Both the position numbers and the translations under genes were made by a program. A stretch of 64,000 nt of DNA from Crotophaga sulcirostris. Its lineage: Eukaryota > Chordata > Aves > Cuculiformes > Crotophagidae. Of the stretch, positions 1-12,300 are shown piece after piece. The stretch lies in assembly GCA_013397455.1 (NCBI GenBank), contig VYZB01000023.1:4356986-4420985 (forward strand), given 5' to 3'. The notes below the pieces were generated by a model. That model ran no database searches. It was given only the letters and a program-made list of their open reading frames with translations, and was not told the DNA's origin. Each line of letters begins with the position of its first letter. The stretch's first letter is position 1.

Positions 1-270
1 GCGGGGCGGTGTGGAGGAGGGGGAGGATGGCGTGGAAGTGGCCGCGCACCCGGCTGCCCGTGGGAGCCAGCGCGCTCGGCGTCTTCGTGCTGTGCTGGCT
101 CTACGTGTTCCCCGTGTACCGGCTGCCCGACGAGAAGGAGATCGTGCAGGGGGTGCTGCTGCAGCAGGGCAGGGCGTGGAGGAGGAACCTCACTGCGGTC
201 ACGCTGTTCAGGTACCGCCGCGCGGCCCAAGGGCAGCCGGGGGCGGGCGGCGAGCGACGGGCCGGGGGAC
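1..270 (+). promoter_or_regulatory. ST8SIA1: GC/CpG-rich start region of ST8SIA1 (left part outside window)
   Basis: The first 270 bases are strongly GC-rich with many CpG pairs, unlike the AT-rich DNA that follows from about 1.6 kb. The block holds the last 26 bases before the start codon, exon 1 and the first bases of intron 1. This is the usual look of a vertebrate CpG-island promoter extending into exon 1. The core promoter and transcription start lie left of the window, so no TATA box or initiator can be assigned. Confidence 0.7.
27..211 (+). CDS. ST8SIA1: ST8SIA1 (GD3 synthase) coding exon 1: tail, signal-anchor and stem
   Basis: This is the first coding exon of alpha-2,8-sialyltransferase 1, the Golgi type II membrane enzyme that adds sialic acid from CMP-Neu5Ac to ganglioside GM3 to make GD3. 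The exon encodes 61 codons plus two bases (AG) of Arg62. Visible parts are a basic tail with PRTRLP (residues 6-11), a hydrophobic signal-anchor at about 14-30, the segment VYRLPDEKEIVQGVL (30-44), and an N-glycosylation sequon NLT at 54-56. It closely resembles vertebrate ST8SIA1 as I know it, with one extra residue in the LLQQG stretch (44-48) compared with human. The ATG at 27 has A at -3 and G at +4. The frame has no stop back to base 3, and human has a longer tail, so an upstream start outside the window is possible. The donor is CAG|GTACCG, lacking the usual +5 G. Confidence 0.95.
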
Positions 271-1312
271 ACCAGCGGGGCAGGGAACCCAGATGGACAG
301 AGACCCCAGACAGACAGAGACCCCTCAGCCTGGCAGAGGGACCCCAGCGGGGCAGAGAAACCCCAGCCGGGCAGGGACTCCAGCCTGGCAGGGACCCCAG
401 ACAGACAGAGACTCCAGACAGACAAAGACCCCTCAGTCTGGCAGAGAGACCCCAGTCTGGCAGAAGGACCCCAGCCAGACAGAGGGACCCCAGCCAGACA
501 GAGACCCCAGCCGGGCAGAGGTACCCCAGCGGGGCAGGGACTCCAGACAGAGACCCCAGACAGACAGAGACCCCAGACAGACAGAGACCCCAGCCGGGCA
601 GAGGGACCCCAGCGGGCAGAGGGACCCCAGCCGGGCAGGGACCCCAGACAGAGACCCCAGACAGACAAAGACCCCTCAGTCTGGCAGAGAGACCCCAACC
701 GGGCAGAGAGACCCCAGTCTGGCAGAGGGACCCCAGCGGGGCAGGGACTCCACACAGAGACCACTCAGTCTGGCGGAGGGACCCCAGCCTGGCAGAGGGA
801 CCCCAGACAGAGACCCCAACCAGACAGAGACCCCAACCAGACAGAGACCCCAGCCTGGCAGAGGGACCCCAGACAGAGACCCCAGCCAGACAGAGACCCC
901 AGCCAGACAGAGACCCCAGCCGGGCAGAGGGACCCCAGCCGGGCAGAGAGACCCCAGCCGAGCAGCGACCCCAACCAAACAGATACGAGACAGACAGACA
1001 GACAGACTCCAGCCTGGCGAAGAGACCCCAGCCGGGCAGAGGGGCCCCAGACAGACAGAGACCCCTGCCGGGCAGAGACCCTCCAGCCGGACAGAGAGAT
1101 CCCAGCCGGACAGAGAGATCCCAGCGCGACAGAGAGACCCCAGCGCGACAGAGGGACCCAAACCAGACAGAGACCCCAGCGGAGCAGCGACCCCAACCAA
1201 ACAGATACCAGACAGACAGACAGACTCCAGCCTGGCGAAGATACCCCAGCCGGGCAGACAGACCCCAGACAGACAGAGAAATACCAGCCGGGCAGCCAGA
1301 CCCCAGCCGGGC
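271..1312. repeat. Degenerate GC-rich minisatellite, units of about 14-20 bp
   Basis: This is a tandem array of about 1 kb beginning some 60 bases after the exon 1 donor. Units are variants of CAGACAGAGACCCC (14 bp), CAGACAGACAGAGACCCC (18 bp) and CAGCCGGGCAGAGGGACCCC (20 bp), freely intermixed. The + strand is very poor in T, so stop codons are rare. This produces long phantom reading frames on both strands (9-1586, 11-1495 and 101-1618) rich in repeated RQTETP-like or GSLCPAGVS-like peptides. The runs of C recur every unit, so the minus strand carries GGGG runs at regular short spacing. Unit-length variation suggests expansion by slippage or unequal exchange. Confidence 0.93.
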
Positions 1313-4300
1313 TCCCTTCCCATTCTGCCCCGCTCCTCCGAACCCCAAACTTTTATTTTTTCCCTCCCAGACCCTTTGTTTTTTTTCCCAGCGGGTGAAG
1401 GGCAGGATGAGCCCCTCTTGCCCAGCAAAACTTTTTGTGTGGCTCTGTTTGGTGCGGGGAGGAGAAGGGGGCTCGGCGCGGGGAATGGAGGCTGATTTCT
1501 CCTCGCAGGGAAATAAACCCATCTTGGATGCCTTTCCCGGGAGAGGGCTAAGGTTCTTGAGGCTCGCGGTGTTGGCTGCACAATAGGATGCTTCTCGCCT
1601 CCTGGGTAGCAGCTGCACCGGCAGCCCCTCTGGCTGCTAACAAAGCCGGAGGCTCTTCGCTTATTGATTGTGGCTGCCTGCGCGCTGCCAGGGAAAGCTG
1701 GGCTGGATCTGGTAAGGGCAGGTTTGTGTGGATGCTCATTCCTGTCAGCATCCTCAGTCCAAGGTACCCTTTGGAAGCTCTGCGCTGGTCCTTGACCCTT
1801 TGCGGTTTATTATGGAAACCACGTGAAAAGGCACCTTCCTTTTCTTTTTTCTTTTTTTTTTTTTTTTTCCTCTTTTCTTTTGCCGCGGCTGGGAAATGGC
1901 GATAATCCTCGGAGCCCTTTTCACCTTCCGCAGCTGCACAGGAGAGGAGGGGGATGTTGCAGTCAGGGTGCCACATCTCATAGCGGTGGAGAACCGGCTC
2001 CCTGCAGCAGGGAGGATTTTTTTGAATGAATGACCCTGGCTGAAAAGCATGTGCAGTGGAGATGCGCATCCCCGCAAATATTTCCCGCATGTCTGGGTAA
2101 ACTACAGACAATTGGAAAAGAGGCCGATTTCCCTCCCTTTCCTGGAGGGAAGCTGGGTTTTCTCCCTACCCTCCAAGTAGCAAAATGAAAGATCAGAGTT
2201 AGTGGTAATCAAATTGCCTGCAAAAGGGCCCTCTTTCTTTAGTAGATGAATCAGATCCAGATTCTAAGGGACTTATTTTCCTTTTTCTTTTTTTTTTTCC
2301 CTTTTAAGTTTGTGTGCAGCTTTATTTGATGTCCTTCAGTATTTTTTGAAGGCAACTCAATTTGTGTTTGTCACAAACTGGAGCCGGCATGTGATTGCTT
2401 AATATCTTGTCTGCTGGGATAATAAACTTTTCAGTTCTTCAAAAGCACATACTTCCTTCAGCCCTTGAAGCTTGCAGAAAATATAAGCAATGAGAGGGGA
2501 TAAGCAGGCATGTGTTACTATCACACCATTGGATAGGCCTGGAAGAAGTCCTCCTTTTAATACAGAGCTAGCAGTAAGGCACAGATGCAGAATCCTTTTC
2601 CTAAAACATTAATACAAGAAACTGGGCTGATCTTCTCAGATACTAATTCATTGTAATCCTGTTGTGCCGCAGATTCCCATTTTTGGGGGTAGATGAATCC
2701 ACATTCTAAAAAAAATTACCCTGGCAGGTGATGTAGGGAAGAGTTTGATGTATTATTTTTTAATATTTTTAAACAAAATGTTATTTCAACATTGATAACA
2801 CTGCTGCAGTTTCAGTTTAAAAAGCAGGTTTTATACCAGTTCTACCACATGGTTTAGAAACAAAAACTCTGTGGCTCGTCAGCCATACAGCTTGCCCATA
2901 TGTTTTTCCACTCTCTGAGCATAGTGATTATCTCAGAGATGCTATTGAAGAGAGTCTTTTGCAATAAAAGGAGCTATTGTTTCTTGTCTGTGCCTCTTGA
3001 TGAGTTGGTACAGCACTAAATACAATGAGATTTAAATCAGTCTGCTTCAAAAAATGTCAAGTTTTTAAGAGAAAATGTGCACAGGGTATATGTAGTGAGT
3101 ATATCATAATATTCAAATAATTGTGGCGTAGAACTCTATTTTTGCTGTGTAAATTTGCTCCCCTTAATGTCAATAGAAGGTTATGAAATTGAAGTCAGGT
3201 AAGCTGCTGTATATTGTGAGGGGATTAATGGAAACAATGGCTGGCTCTTTGCAAAGGTCCTACTGTCTCTGTGCAAGAGCAATGTAAAAGCTCCAAGTTT
3301 CAGTTTGTACTGGAAACTGCCTATGAATGTGAGTCTCTGTTTTAATTGGGCAGGAGGTGTAGAGCTTCACAGACATCCTGTGTGTGGACTTAGAAGTAAT
3401 AACTTTCCATAATAGCCTAATATTAAGTGGGTTTTAATATATTATTAATATATTATTATTTAAAGAACAAGATAAGTGTCATTCTCCCTAGTCTTCCTGC
3501 CACATTCTGGTTACCAAACAATTTTGCTTTTACTCAGTTTTGAAGAATAAATTTGAATTAATCTGTGCTAAAAATCTATATGAGAAAGTGCAAACTTTCA
3601 CATCACTGCTTTATGTAATATGGTGGCATTTGTGGTACTGTACAGGTGCTGGAATAGCCAAGTTCTTCCTACTCAGAGAATCTAACACCTGATGGTTTTG
3701 TGTTTTTTCTCTTCCGATAAACTCGCTAGACTCCTATTCTTGAAGTAATTAACTTAATAAAAACATACTTTTCAAACCTCAGAAGTGCTGTTCCCCTTTG
3801 CCTTCTGTACCTGGATCAAAGATGACTTCAGTAAGTAATTTAGCAAGGTTAATGAAAGCATCTGGGGTAATTTGAGTTGAACCCCACAGCCAAGTGCCAG
3901 CAACTCCTCCTCTCCACTGCTCCTTCCTCCTCCTCCCTGTACAGTGAGAAACCTCACATAAAGATCTGACCCATGTAAATTCTTGCTTATGCAAGAATTC
4001 AGACTGTCCTGGTACTTGTGGGTTGTGGGAGAGTTTTGTGTTTGAATATGGATTTGCATAGTTGGTTTTCACATATAAATACCTGGGTAAATACCCATGG
4101 ATCGCTACTTCCGAGATGTGTTTTGCCTTACTTCAGCTGTGAGTAAAGACAGTTTGAGCAGGATTAAGCCTTTGACTCTGGTGTGAGTCTGTATTTAAAG
4201 CATGCTCTCAGCCTTGACTCCCTATACCCAGCTTCCATGAGTAATCCTGGCATGATGAGTGTGCTGAGTCCCGCTGCCACTCAGTGCAGTGGGTGTCTGT

Positions 4301-7300
4301 GCAAGAGCTGCCAGGGTTCTTGGATGGAAGGACAGGTCCTGAAAAGCATGAAGATACAATAGATGTTATTAAAAGAACTCTTGGTCCAAAACCTTTCCTC
4401 AGTTAAACATACCTTCCTTTAAAGTCCTCAAATTCTGGGCATTTGGAGTTGAGCAGAGCCTACTAGCAAGCTATTGTTATTAGCATCCTTTAAATTTCAA
4501 GACACTAGTGACTGGAGGCAGTCAAACTCTGCTGTGGAAACATCCCTCTCTGAGAAATGCTGGATGTCTGTCAGTCAGATGTGAAACTGATTGATCTTGA
4601 ACTACAAAATGGTCAGAATAGGAATGAAACTGTCATTAGAGTCACTAATGGCTAATGAGTCTAATTTACCTACAATATAATGGCTTGTCATCCTCTGAGG
4701 TGGTTAATGTTTTTGTGCCCTAATTGTTTTTACATATTACTTAGGTTTTTTTTTTAAGGGCCTAGTGCTGCTTAAATTATTTAGGCTGAAGTGTTGTTAA
4801 TTGCTGTTTGTTATTAGTGAAGTAAATGCCATACAATAATACCTTTAGGATGATTTTATTTAAAGTGATTGCAGTTGATTAAAGGCAGAGCTGGATCTTT
4901 TCATCTGCCTTACGAGTTCCATGCAACCACAAATCCCAAGTGCTGTATGGTTATCTGACACTTGTGCTTCGTTGCCCAGGTGGCCCTTCTCTGGGCAGTG
5001 AGTATGCTTGTGGCAGACAGCAGACTTTTGACTGTCAGAACTCCCACTGAAAGGGCTGGATGGTGATTAGTAACTTGGAGTTTCTTCGAGAAGAGATGGG
5101 ACAATCTCGTCTGCAAGGCAACAGCAAGGCTACCTTTGAGATTCAGCTTGTGTTCTTGCTTCTGCTGCAGCAGTTTTGTGTGATGCTGAAAGGTGACCCT
5201 GGGTTTATTCTGGGGGTGGCTTGGTTGAGCTGGTGCCTTTTGTCTCCCGCGAACTCACTGTTTGCCTCGGGCCCAAAGCATCTGCTACAGCTTGGCTCAT
5301 CTCCCCAGTGCTGTCCCTTCTGTCCCTAGAGCCACACTGGCCATGCTTATCTTGGCAGGTGACTTCTCAACTCCTTTTTCATCAGGTTTGACCTCTTGCC
5401 TGTTTTCTGGGGACAGAGAGGAGAAGCTACTGTCATGAAATCACACAACAGGATCAGTGGTTGAACTCGACATCGTATCCAGACATGGTGGACTCTGGTG
5501 CTTGCAGCGTGGATGTGGATAGACTGTGTGAAGCCTCTTCCACTGTTAGCTTTTGTGTGCCTTGCAAAAATAATGCTCTGTGGCTGCTATGTGCTGTGCT
5601 GGTGGGGGTCTCCCACTATGACCTTCTCTGCCAGCTGCTCTCTGCCAGCTGTTAATGTCTGTACCTAGAGTGCAGTCACAAGAGGCATTGAAGAACATCC
5701 CTGTGTGCAAACAATTTTTCATTTTCGATTGTATTAACCCAGAACTGGAATTCCAGATCACTTCCCTGTCTGGGTAAGACAAGCGCTATTGCCAAGTCAA
5801 CAAGAGTTTCTTTTGTTCAGATGGCTTTTTTTTTCTCTTTTGATATGAGCATTGCAAATTACAAGTGTTGCAATACTTACCAGGTTATTTCAAGGCAAAT
5901 CTGAGATGAAGTTTCGTTTTGCTCAGGTTGACTAGATAAGAGTTTTGCCCTATCTAAACACGTTTATCAGATACTGATTTTTTCCTACTTCTTTGACTGA
6001 GACATGTGAAGAGTGGAGTTAGGATTAGAGCTGGGAGATGCTGGATTAGATTAGTTCTGCCTCTGTGGCCTGTGAATCCCTGCCCTGAAGCTACTGGATA
6101 CGCTCAAATGCTGTGTGTTGGCAGTGGCCAAATCCAGCTGGTTTTGTTCTCCTGAGGAGGCGTCACTACTGCCTGCTGTGTTTTTAACTCAGTTGTTAAT
6201 ATTTTGAGTTACTTTTTTTGCAGTTCTATTTACTGCATTGGTGAGAATTGGGTGTTTGTAATTTGTAGTTTCTTGGTGTCTCCAGCTGAGATGGGAAGCT
6301 GTTTTGGTGAAGAGGCACAATTTGAAGAGCAGGCTAAAGGTGAGAGGAAAGAAAAGTTCTTATTCCTTTTTATTATTTGGAGGCTGTGATGAAGAAAGCA
6401 AGCTGTAGAGAGATCTGGCTCCATATCTTCAAGGTATTTACCTGGTTTTGGATGTCTAAATTACATGAAAACAATAAGGATTAGTTATCTGAGTTAGCTT
6501 TGCAGATGAGGGATTGTGGTGGCAAGATAGGAATTGACTTAAATTCCTGATTTCCCACTCATGGTATCCTCCTTTGTTGCCCCTAAGTAGCATTTTCTTA
6601 GAGACTTTGATTCATCCTTCCTTATGAAACACAGTCAAGATCCCTATTTCTAGTGTCTGCTCTTGCAAAGTTTTGGATTACTGCTTTTCTTTGAGTTTGT
6701 AAAAACTCCAGTACTACCAGCATTTATTGGAGGGCATAGCCAACTCCTGGAGGCTCTTTTCCTGTTAGTTGGGAGCATCCAAAGGCCCAGAGCCAGGCAC
6801 TGGGGAACAGGAGGAACAGACTTTACTGGAATTTAGGTTACCCAACTAGGGCCCCAAAAGCCTGGTATGTACATACACAGACACTGCTAGATGTATGTAT
6901 TATATTTTCACATCTGTGCTTTCTCTTTTTCTGCCTTATAGTGGATGGAATGGGCACTGAATCATCCATACAATAGAGTAACTGGTGATTTATTCCTCTA
7001 CTTGTAATTTTCATCTTCAGAGCAGCCAAGAGTGTTGCTCCCATTTGATGTGTGTTCAATGACATATATAAAAAGACCTATTTTAGAGGCTAGTTCTTGC
7101 AAGGTAAATGCATGGAAAATGAATTGTCTTTCCCCCTTGGAATTTATCCCTCTCCCCGTGAGGATGAACCTCATTGAACTGATGAGGCTGTTTGGACTGC
7201 AGTCTTCTGTTGTTCCAGTTTTTCTAAGCACCAAAAATTACTTACTTTGAAATCTTTGCATAGACACTAATCTTTTTCTATACGCTGCGTGTGGCTCCCA

Positions 7301-10300
7301 AAATGCAAGAAAATTGCTCCTAATGTTAAATCATTTTAACATAGCTGCATGCAGTTAAATTTACAATGAAGCACATTAATCCATGTTATGTAGTAATTGC
7401 AAATCTCAGTGGATATTCAGGTTTTGCCATGTCACAGTTTTTACATTCTTCTTCCAGGTCTTGGAATCTAAACTGATTAATGAACAGTGGGTGGGGTGGG
7501 ACATGGCACTGAGAAGTCGCTTAACCCTAGCAAAGTCTTTGTTGGTAAAGTAATTATTATGGAAGCTCTGAGCTCATGAAGAACCTGTGCCTGTTGCCTT
7601 GACCTTTGTGGTATTTGAAATTTTTATCAGAGTGAATTACACTGTGGAAAACAACATCTTGCCTTTAACCACGATTCTGGAGGTTGCTTTCCCACTGCTC
7701 CATTGAGGAAAAAGGTGAAGGCTGTGGAATTAGATTGTTATAAAGCACTTTCTGCCAGCCGAGTGGTGCATTTTTTTTTATTGTATTAAATCAACAGATT
7801 GAATTATTTTGACTTCTATTCCGACTGCCTGGAAAATACCCCCCTGAATTTTTTGGTTTCGAGGGTTCAAGTAGAGATGTGGGTACAATGAGGTTTTTGA
7901 AGCTGCTGGAAACAGCTGAATAGGACTGGTTTACTTTTTTTGTCTTTCATGTATGCTGTGAGCATCATTTAGTTTCCTGAACAATAATTTCGTTTATCTT
8001 GGTTTTTTTCTCTACCTCTTCTTCAGTCTGTTCCCCTTCTTGAGCTGCTTGATGTCCTCAGCTTTTAGAGGCCCCCCAGACTCTTTAAACGGCTCCTTTG
8101 TGATTATCCAATCAGCATCCATAACAGTGATGGAAAGAACTTGTGTGAAATTATTCACTCCTTTATTTTCCTCCCTTACTGAGTAGCCAGTCACCTTCTT
8201 CAGAGTCCTACAGCTCCCACTGATGCTTGGGCCATTTGTTGTTTTCCATTGTTGATACACCAGCTGTTGGCTATCAGGCCTTCCAGGTAAACTGCAGACT
8301 TTGTCTTAACTTAGTAGCAAGATCAAGTCTTATCAGGTCTCCTCTGCTCTGAGGGTGCACAGCTAGCTCTAATTTAAAAGTTGCTATATAGCTCACCTGT
8401 ATTTGAAGGAGCACTAGGAAAGCAGATCAGCTATTTTGCTTGATTTCCTGTGGGAAAACTTGCTTTGCCTATTTCTGGCATGCCTGCAGTGGACGTTGTT
8501 GTAATAGAGGAGTAATGGCTTTTTATTTCCTGTCAAAGATGAAAGACAAACAACCAACCCATTCAACCCCCCAGTGAAGAGATGTAAGTGTTTTCCTTTG
8601 TACTTTGTCTTGGCCAAAGGATCTGGTAATGCTATTTCATCCTCTGCAATGTTTGGAGTGTCTATTGTATATGATGTTCCACTCACACTGTACATTCTAC
8701 AGTACAGTATGAAGTATCTACCGCTATAGGTAACACTCGTAAGTGCCACGACTTGAAAAGCAGCCTGAAAAGCACTCAAATAAACAGTGAGGAGGTGGTG
8801 CTGAGTCTTAAGACTCACCGATGCCTGCCTCTTTCAGTGAAATGGGATGAAGACTCTGAAGTTACTCAGCTATGTTTGAATCTTTTCACTTTTGACTGTT
8901 AGAGGAGACTTGATTCTGATTCCCCAGGTAGTTTTATACAGCAAAGGAGATAGAGTTATAAAGGAAGTTAAGGAAATGGTGCCTCTGTGGCATGGTTATC
9001 TCTTGTAACTGAACTTCAGGTCTAGGTCATCACTGAATTCAGTAGGGAGTCCTGTACCAGTCTGTACAGAAATTATCATTTATACAGTGCCATAAGCTTG
9101 CAGAGAGATGTTCCATGCTCTGAAGGATTTTCTGTCCAAGAATGTGTATAGTGAGATTTATCCCACCTATACATATTAGGCATTTTGATTAATGGAACAG
9201 GTTTTCCTTCTGTTAGTACAGTTTTTATTGCAAAGAAACACACGGGCTGTTTGCTAGTGACAGGTCACCTGAATGTTTGCTGGAAAAATGATTCAAATGT
9301 CTGTGCTGAGAGTTCGTTGGATACTGGTTCTTCTTGCTACTGCTACCTGGAGATACCACCTTACTACTTGTAAAGTGCTTAATATTTTTGTGTAATTTTT
9401 TGTCTTCTTTCTGTGGCTTCCACTGAAGCATTAATATGTGTAAAAGGGAATAGATTAGGTCTTTATTCTGTATATAGTATTCACTTGAGAAACAAATCCC
9501 TGTTCCTGGGTAGTAACTTACTTTGTTTTCCCTCATGAGTTGCAATGTTAACAGTGCTTGCATGGTCTTCTTTTTTTTGAATGTCAATAAGCTTTTAGTT
9601 ATTGATGGGTTAAAATTTCATTAAATTTCATGCTGTTACATTTGTCACAAGTCCTCAGCTGTATTTAAATGATGGTATGTTACCATTTGTGATAGATTGT
9701 ATGTTCTGTCTGTCTCCGTATTTAAAAGCATGCATGTGGAATCAGTCACATGCCTTTGTGGGGAAAGACACAGGAAAGAATTAACCAGAACCTCAGGTTA
9801 ATAAAGAAGTGAAAGAATGAATCTTCAGCTACTGATGTTATTCAGATTCTCTAATTTTGACCACACTTTCTGTTTTTCGGGCTAAGTGCTTGCTTTTACC
9901 ATTGTTCTTCTCCTTTAGCTGTTCTTCTTTGTTCACTGTTCTTTCCATTGATCTTATCTTCTATCAAAGTCCCATCTGGGAAGAAAAAACATAGCCATTG
10001 TATAGCTTGTGTGCTGTTTGCTGCCATCACCCTGCTCAGCTGGCGAGTACGTGCATTTTCCTCCCTCCCAGATCTGTCTTGACTGTTCCGTCTCTGTCAC
10101 CTCTCACTTACTGAGCAATGCTGCTGGTGAGCAGTGCATGCCTCAGCTTCATCCCATCACGTTGCCTTTGCTGGCAATGCCCTAGCAGCTGTGTTCCCTA
10201 AGGCCTCGTGTGGTGCCTCACGTGGCACTGTGCTTTGGGCCCTACAGCATTGCCCTGAGTCTCAGACCCACTTGCCCCATAGCACAGGAGTCTTTTGGTC

Positions 10301-12300
10301 CCCTACACACTGGCCCCATGGCAGTACCTCCATGTCACCCTCAGGAGCTCCTTGAGACTTACGCTGCAATCATAGCAGTTGGAGGGTGAAACAGAATTAG
10401 GCGAGTAGCAGCTTGAAGCACAGTGATAGCTGCATGTGTGGAATGGGAGGAAATCAGGACTCGAGGGAAGGTAAGGAGGCAAAGATGAGAAAGGAGATAC
10501 AAGGCTAACTGGGGAGTTGAGCACGACTATTTGTTACTTTTTCTTCTTGAAACGTCTTTTCAGTTGGTCTTCATGTTCTGTCATGGTGAACCTGACTCGT
10601 GGGAGTTAATGACTTGCTGTGTTCAGTCTCCAGGTTATGTGAAAGCTTGGTGGCAGCATGGAAGCTAGGAGCCTCATGAAAGGTGGGGTCTAAAAGACCT
10701 GTGGGCTCTGTCACTAGACTGCAGTGGTGAGTGCTGCAGTAGACATCCCTGAGGAGCTGGAAGTGTAATGTTTAGGCTGTAATCTTTAGATTACTCTTGC
10801 TTGTTTATAGGTGATTTTACTGTCCATTCAGTCAGGCAACTTAAGGTTCTTACTTGTCTGAGCAAGGTTCAGACTCTTTGCAGTCTCTTGCATTGTGCCA
10901 TTTACTACTTAATGGCAATGTAAAAGGCATGAGAATAAATCCATATAGGCTGTGGCCATAATACGGCAAAGAAAGGAAATGCATATTCATGCGGCACTAG
11001 CAGGGGAGTGCTGTTGGATCGTACAAGAATGGGAAGGATGGGGAGAAGTCTCTGATTACAGCTTGCTTGAAGATAGATTGTAGTAGTGCTTGCACAACCC
11101 TGTACAGGGCTCCTTGCCTTTCCTGGCCTCCCTCAGATTGCTGCTATAGGAGGGCAAATAGTGACAGAGCAACTTGTGCAATTATTAACGCTGAAAACAA
11201 GTGAATGGGGAGCAGACATAAAGGGCTGTGAAGCAGGAAAAGTTTTGACTTATTTCTCCCCACAGCCTTTAAATACAGGAATGGAGAAGAGCATTGCAGT
11301 GAGATCAGCGACGTAGTGCAGTTTTGGAGAGTGGAGGATGCTTCTGCGTTCCATTATGTAGGATTCTTTGCGATGCATGCTGCTGCCTGACATGGATTAA
11401 GACTTTCCAAATGTTTTTTCCAAAAATTAACTGAAACTGGGGAATCTCGTTTAGTATGTGTGTTTGATGAATATGCCGAGGATAACCATTTCTGGAGTAT
11501 GTGAATGAACGATCAAGATGCATGGGGTTTGTGCTCGTGCTTGAGTAAGCCTGCACGGGCAAATAGAGTTCTAAGAGACTGCATGAGTGGAAACCTGTAT
11601 GTTTTTATTTGATCCAGCTGCTTCTACAGAGCAACAAGATTTCCAGAAAAGTCAGAGCAAAAAATGGTTATAAAAGGAGGTAAGCAAATAAGGAGAATCT
11701 TCAATGAAAGTAAGTTATAGCTTGGGTAGGAAAAAGAGGGGAAAAAATTCTTTTCTAGCAAGGAGGGAAAAAGAACTGTGCAGAAGGATCTGTGAGGTGC
11801 ATGGAAAGAACCTAGGCCATGCTGGAGCAGTAGATTGCAACCCAGTTTGAGTGAAGAATACCTTTGAAAGAAAAAGATGTTGTGTTTATATTTCATTTGC
11901 TTTTTACTAGACCTCTGTAATTTTTATGATATTAATTAGGAAATACTGAGGGGATGAGAAACACTGCATACACTGTCTACTTAAGTCTGCCTGCATATCT
12001 CTGTCCTGTGCATGAGAAGAGTTATCTGCAAACCAGATAGCTCACCTGTAAGTTCTGAGGAAGTTCATTCTTCATCTGCAACCATTCCTTGGTTATGTGG
12101 AGAGGAGCTTGAAATTATCATTGTGTCGGTCTTCATGCAGCAGTGCTAAGAGACTTTTTTGTCAAGGGCCACGACCTTGACTTTTTTCCGACTCTGCAGT
12201 CCGGGGAGTGTCCACCTGCAAAATTTCAGCTGGGTTGGTGATGGTTACTCCTCTCTTGGTGCAAAACAGGAACAGATGCTGAACTAATTTGACTTCGTGA
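1313..12300. other. Intronic sequence without recognised genes (intron 1, left part)
   Basis: From about 1.3 kb the GC content falls and the sequence becomes ordinary AT-rich intron. A pyrimidine-rich stretch with T17 lies at 1852-1868. I see no splice-supported exon, RNA gene or young transposon. The only coding-like trace is antisense at about 8012-8818 (see findings). Part of 10134-10355 is GC-richer with loosely repeated CCC-TAGCAC-like motifs, but I cannot assign it. Confidence 0.6.
1852..1868. repeat. Poly-T run (T17) in a pyrimidine tract
   Basis: This is an uninterrupted run of 17 T within a longer CT-rich stretch (about 1836-1880). It is a simple-sequence tract. No target-site duplication or polyadenylation signal marks it as the tail of an antisense retrocopy. 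Confidence 0.85.

Noticed and set aside
271..1312. Repeat array considered as a CRISPR array
   Set aside because: Units are short, variable in length and directly abutting with no unique spacers, and the DNA is from a vertebrate intron.
9..1618. Three very long open frames (525, 494 and 505 codons) on both strands at the left edge
   Set aside because: They are produced by the T-poor tandem array, which lacks stops in several frames. Only residues 1-62 of the first are real (ST8SIA1 exon 1).
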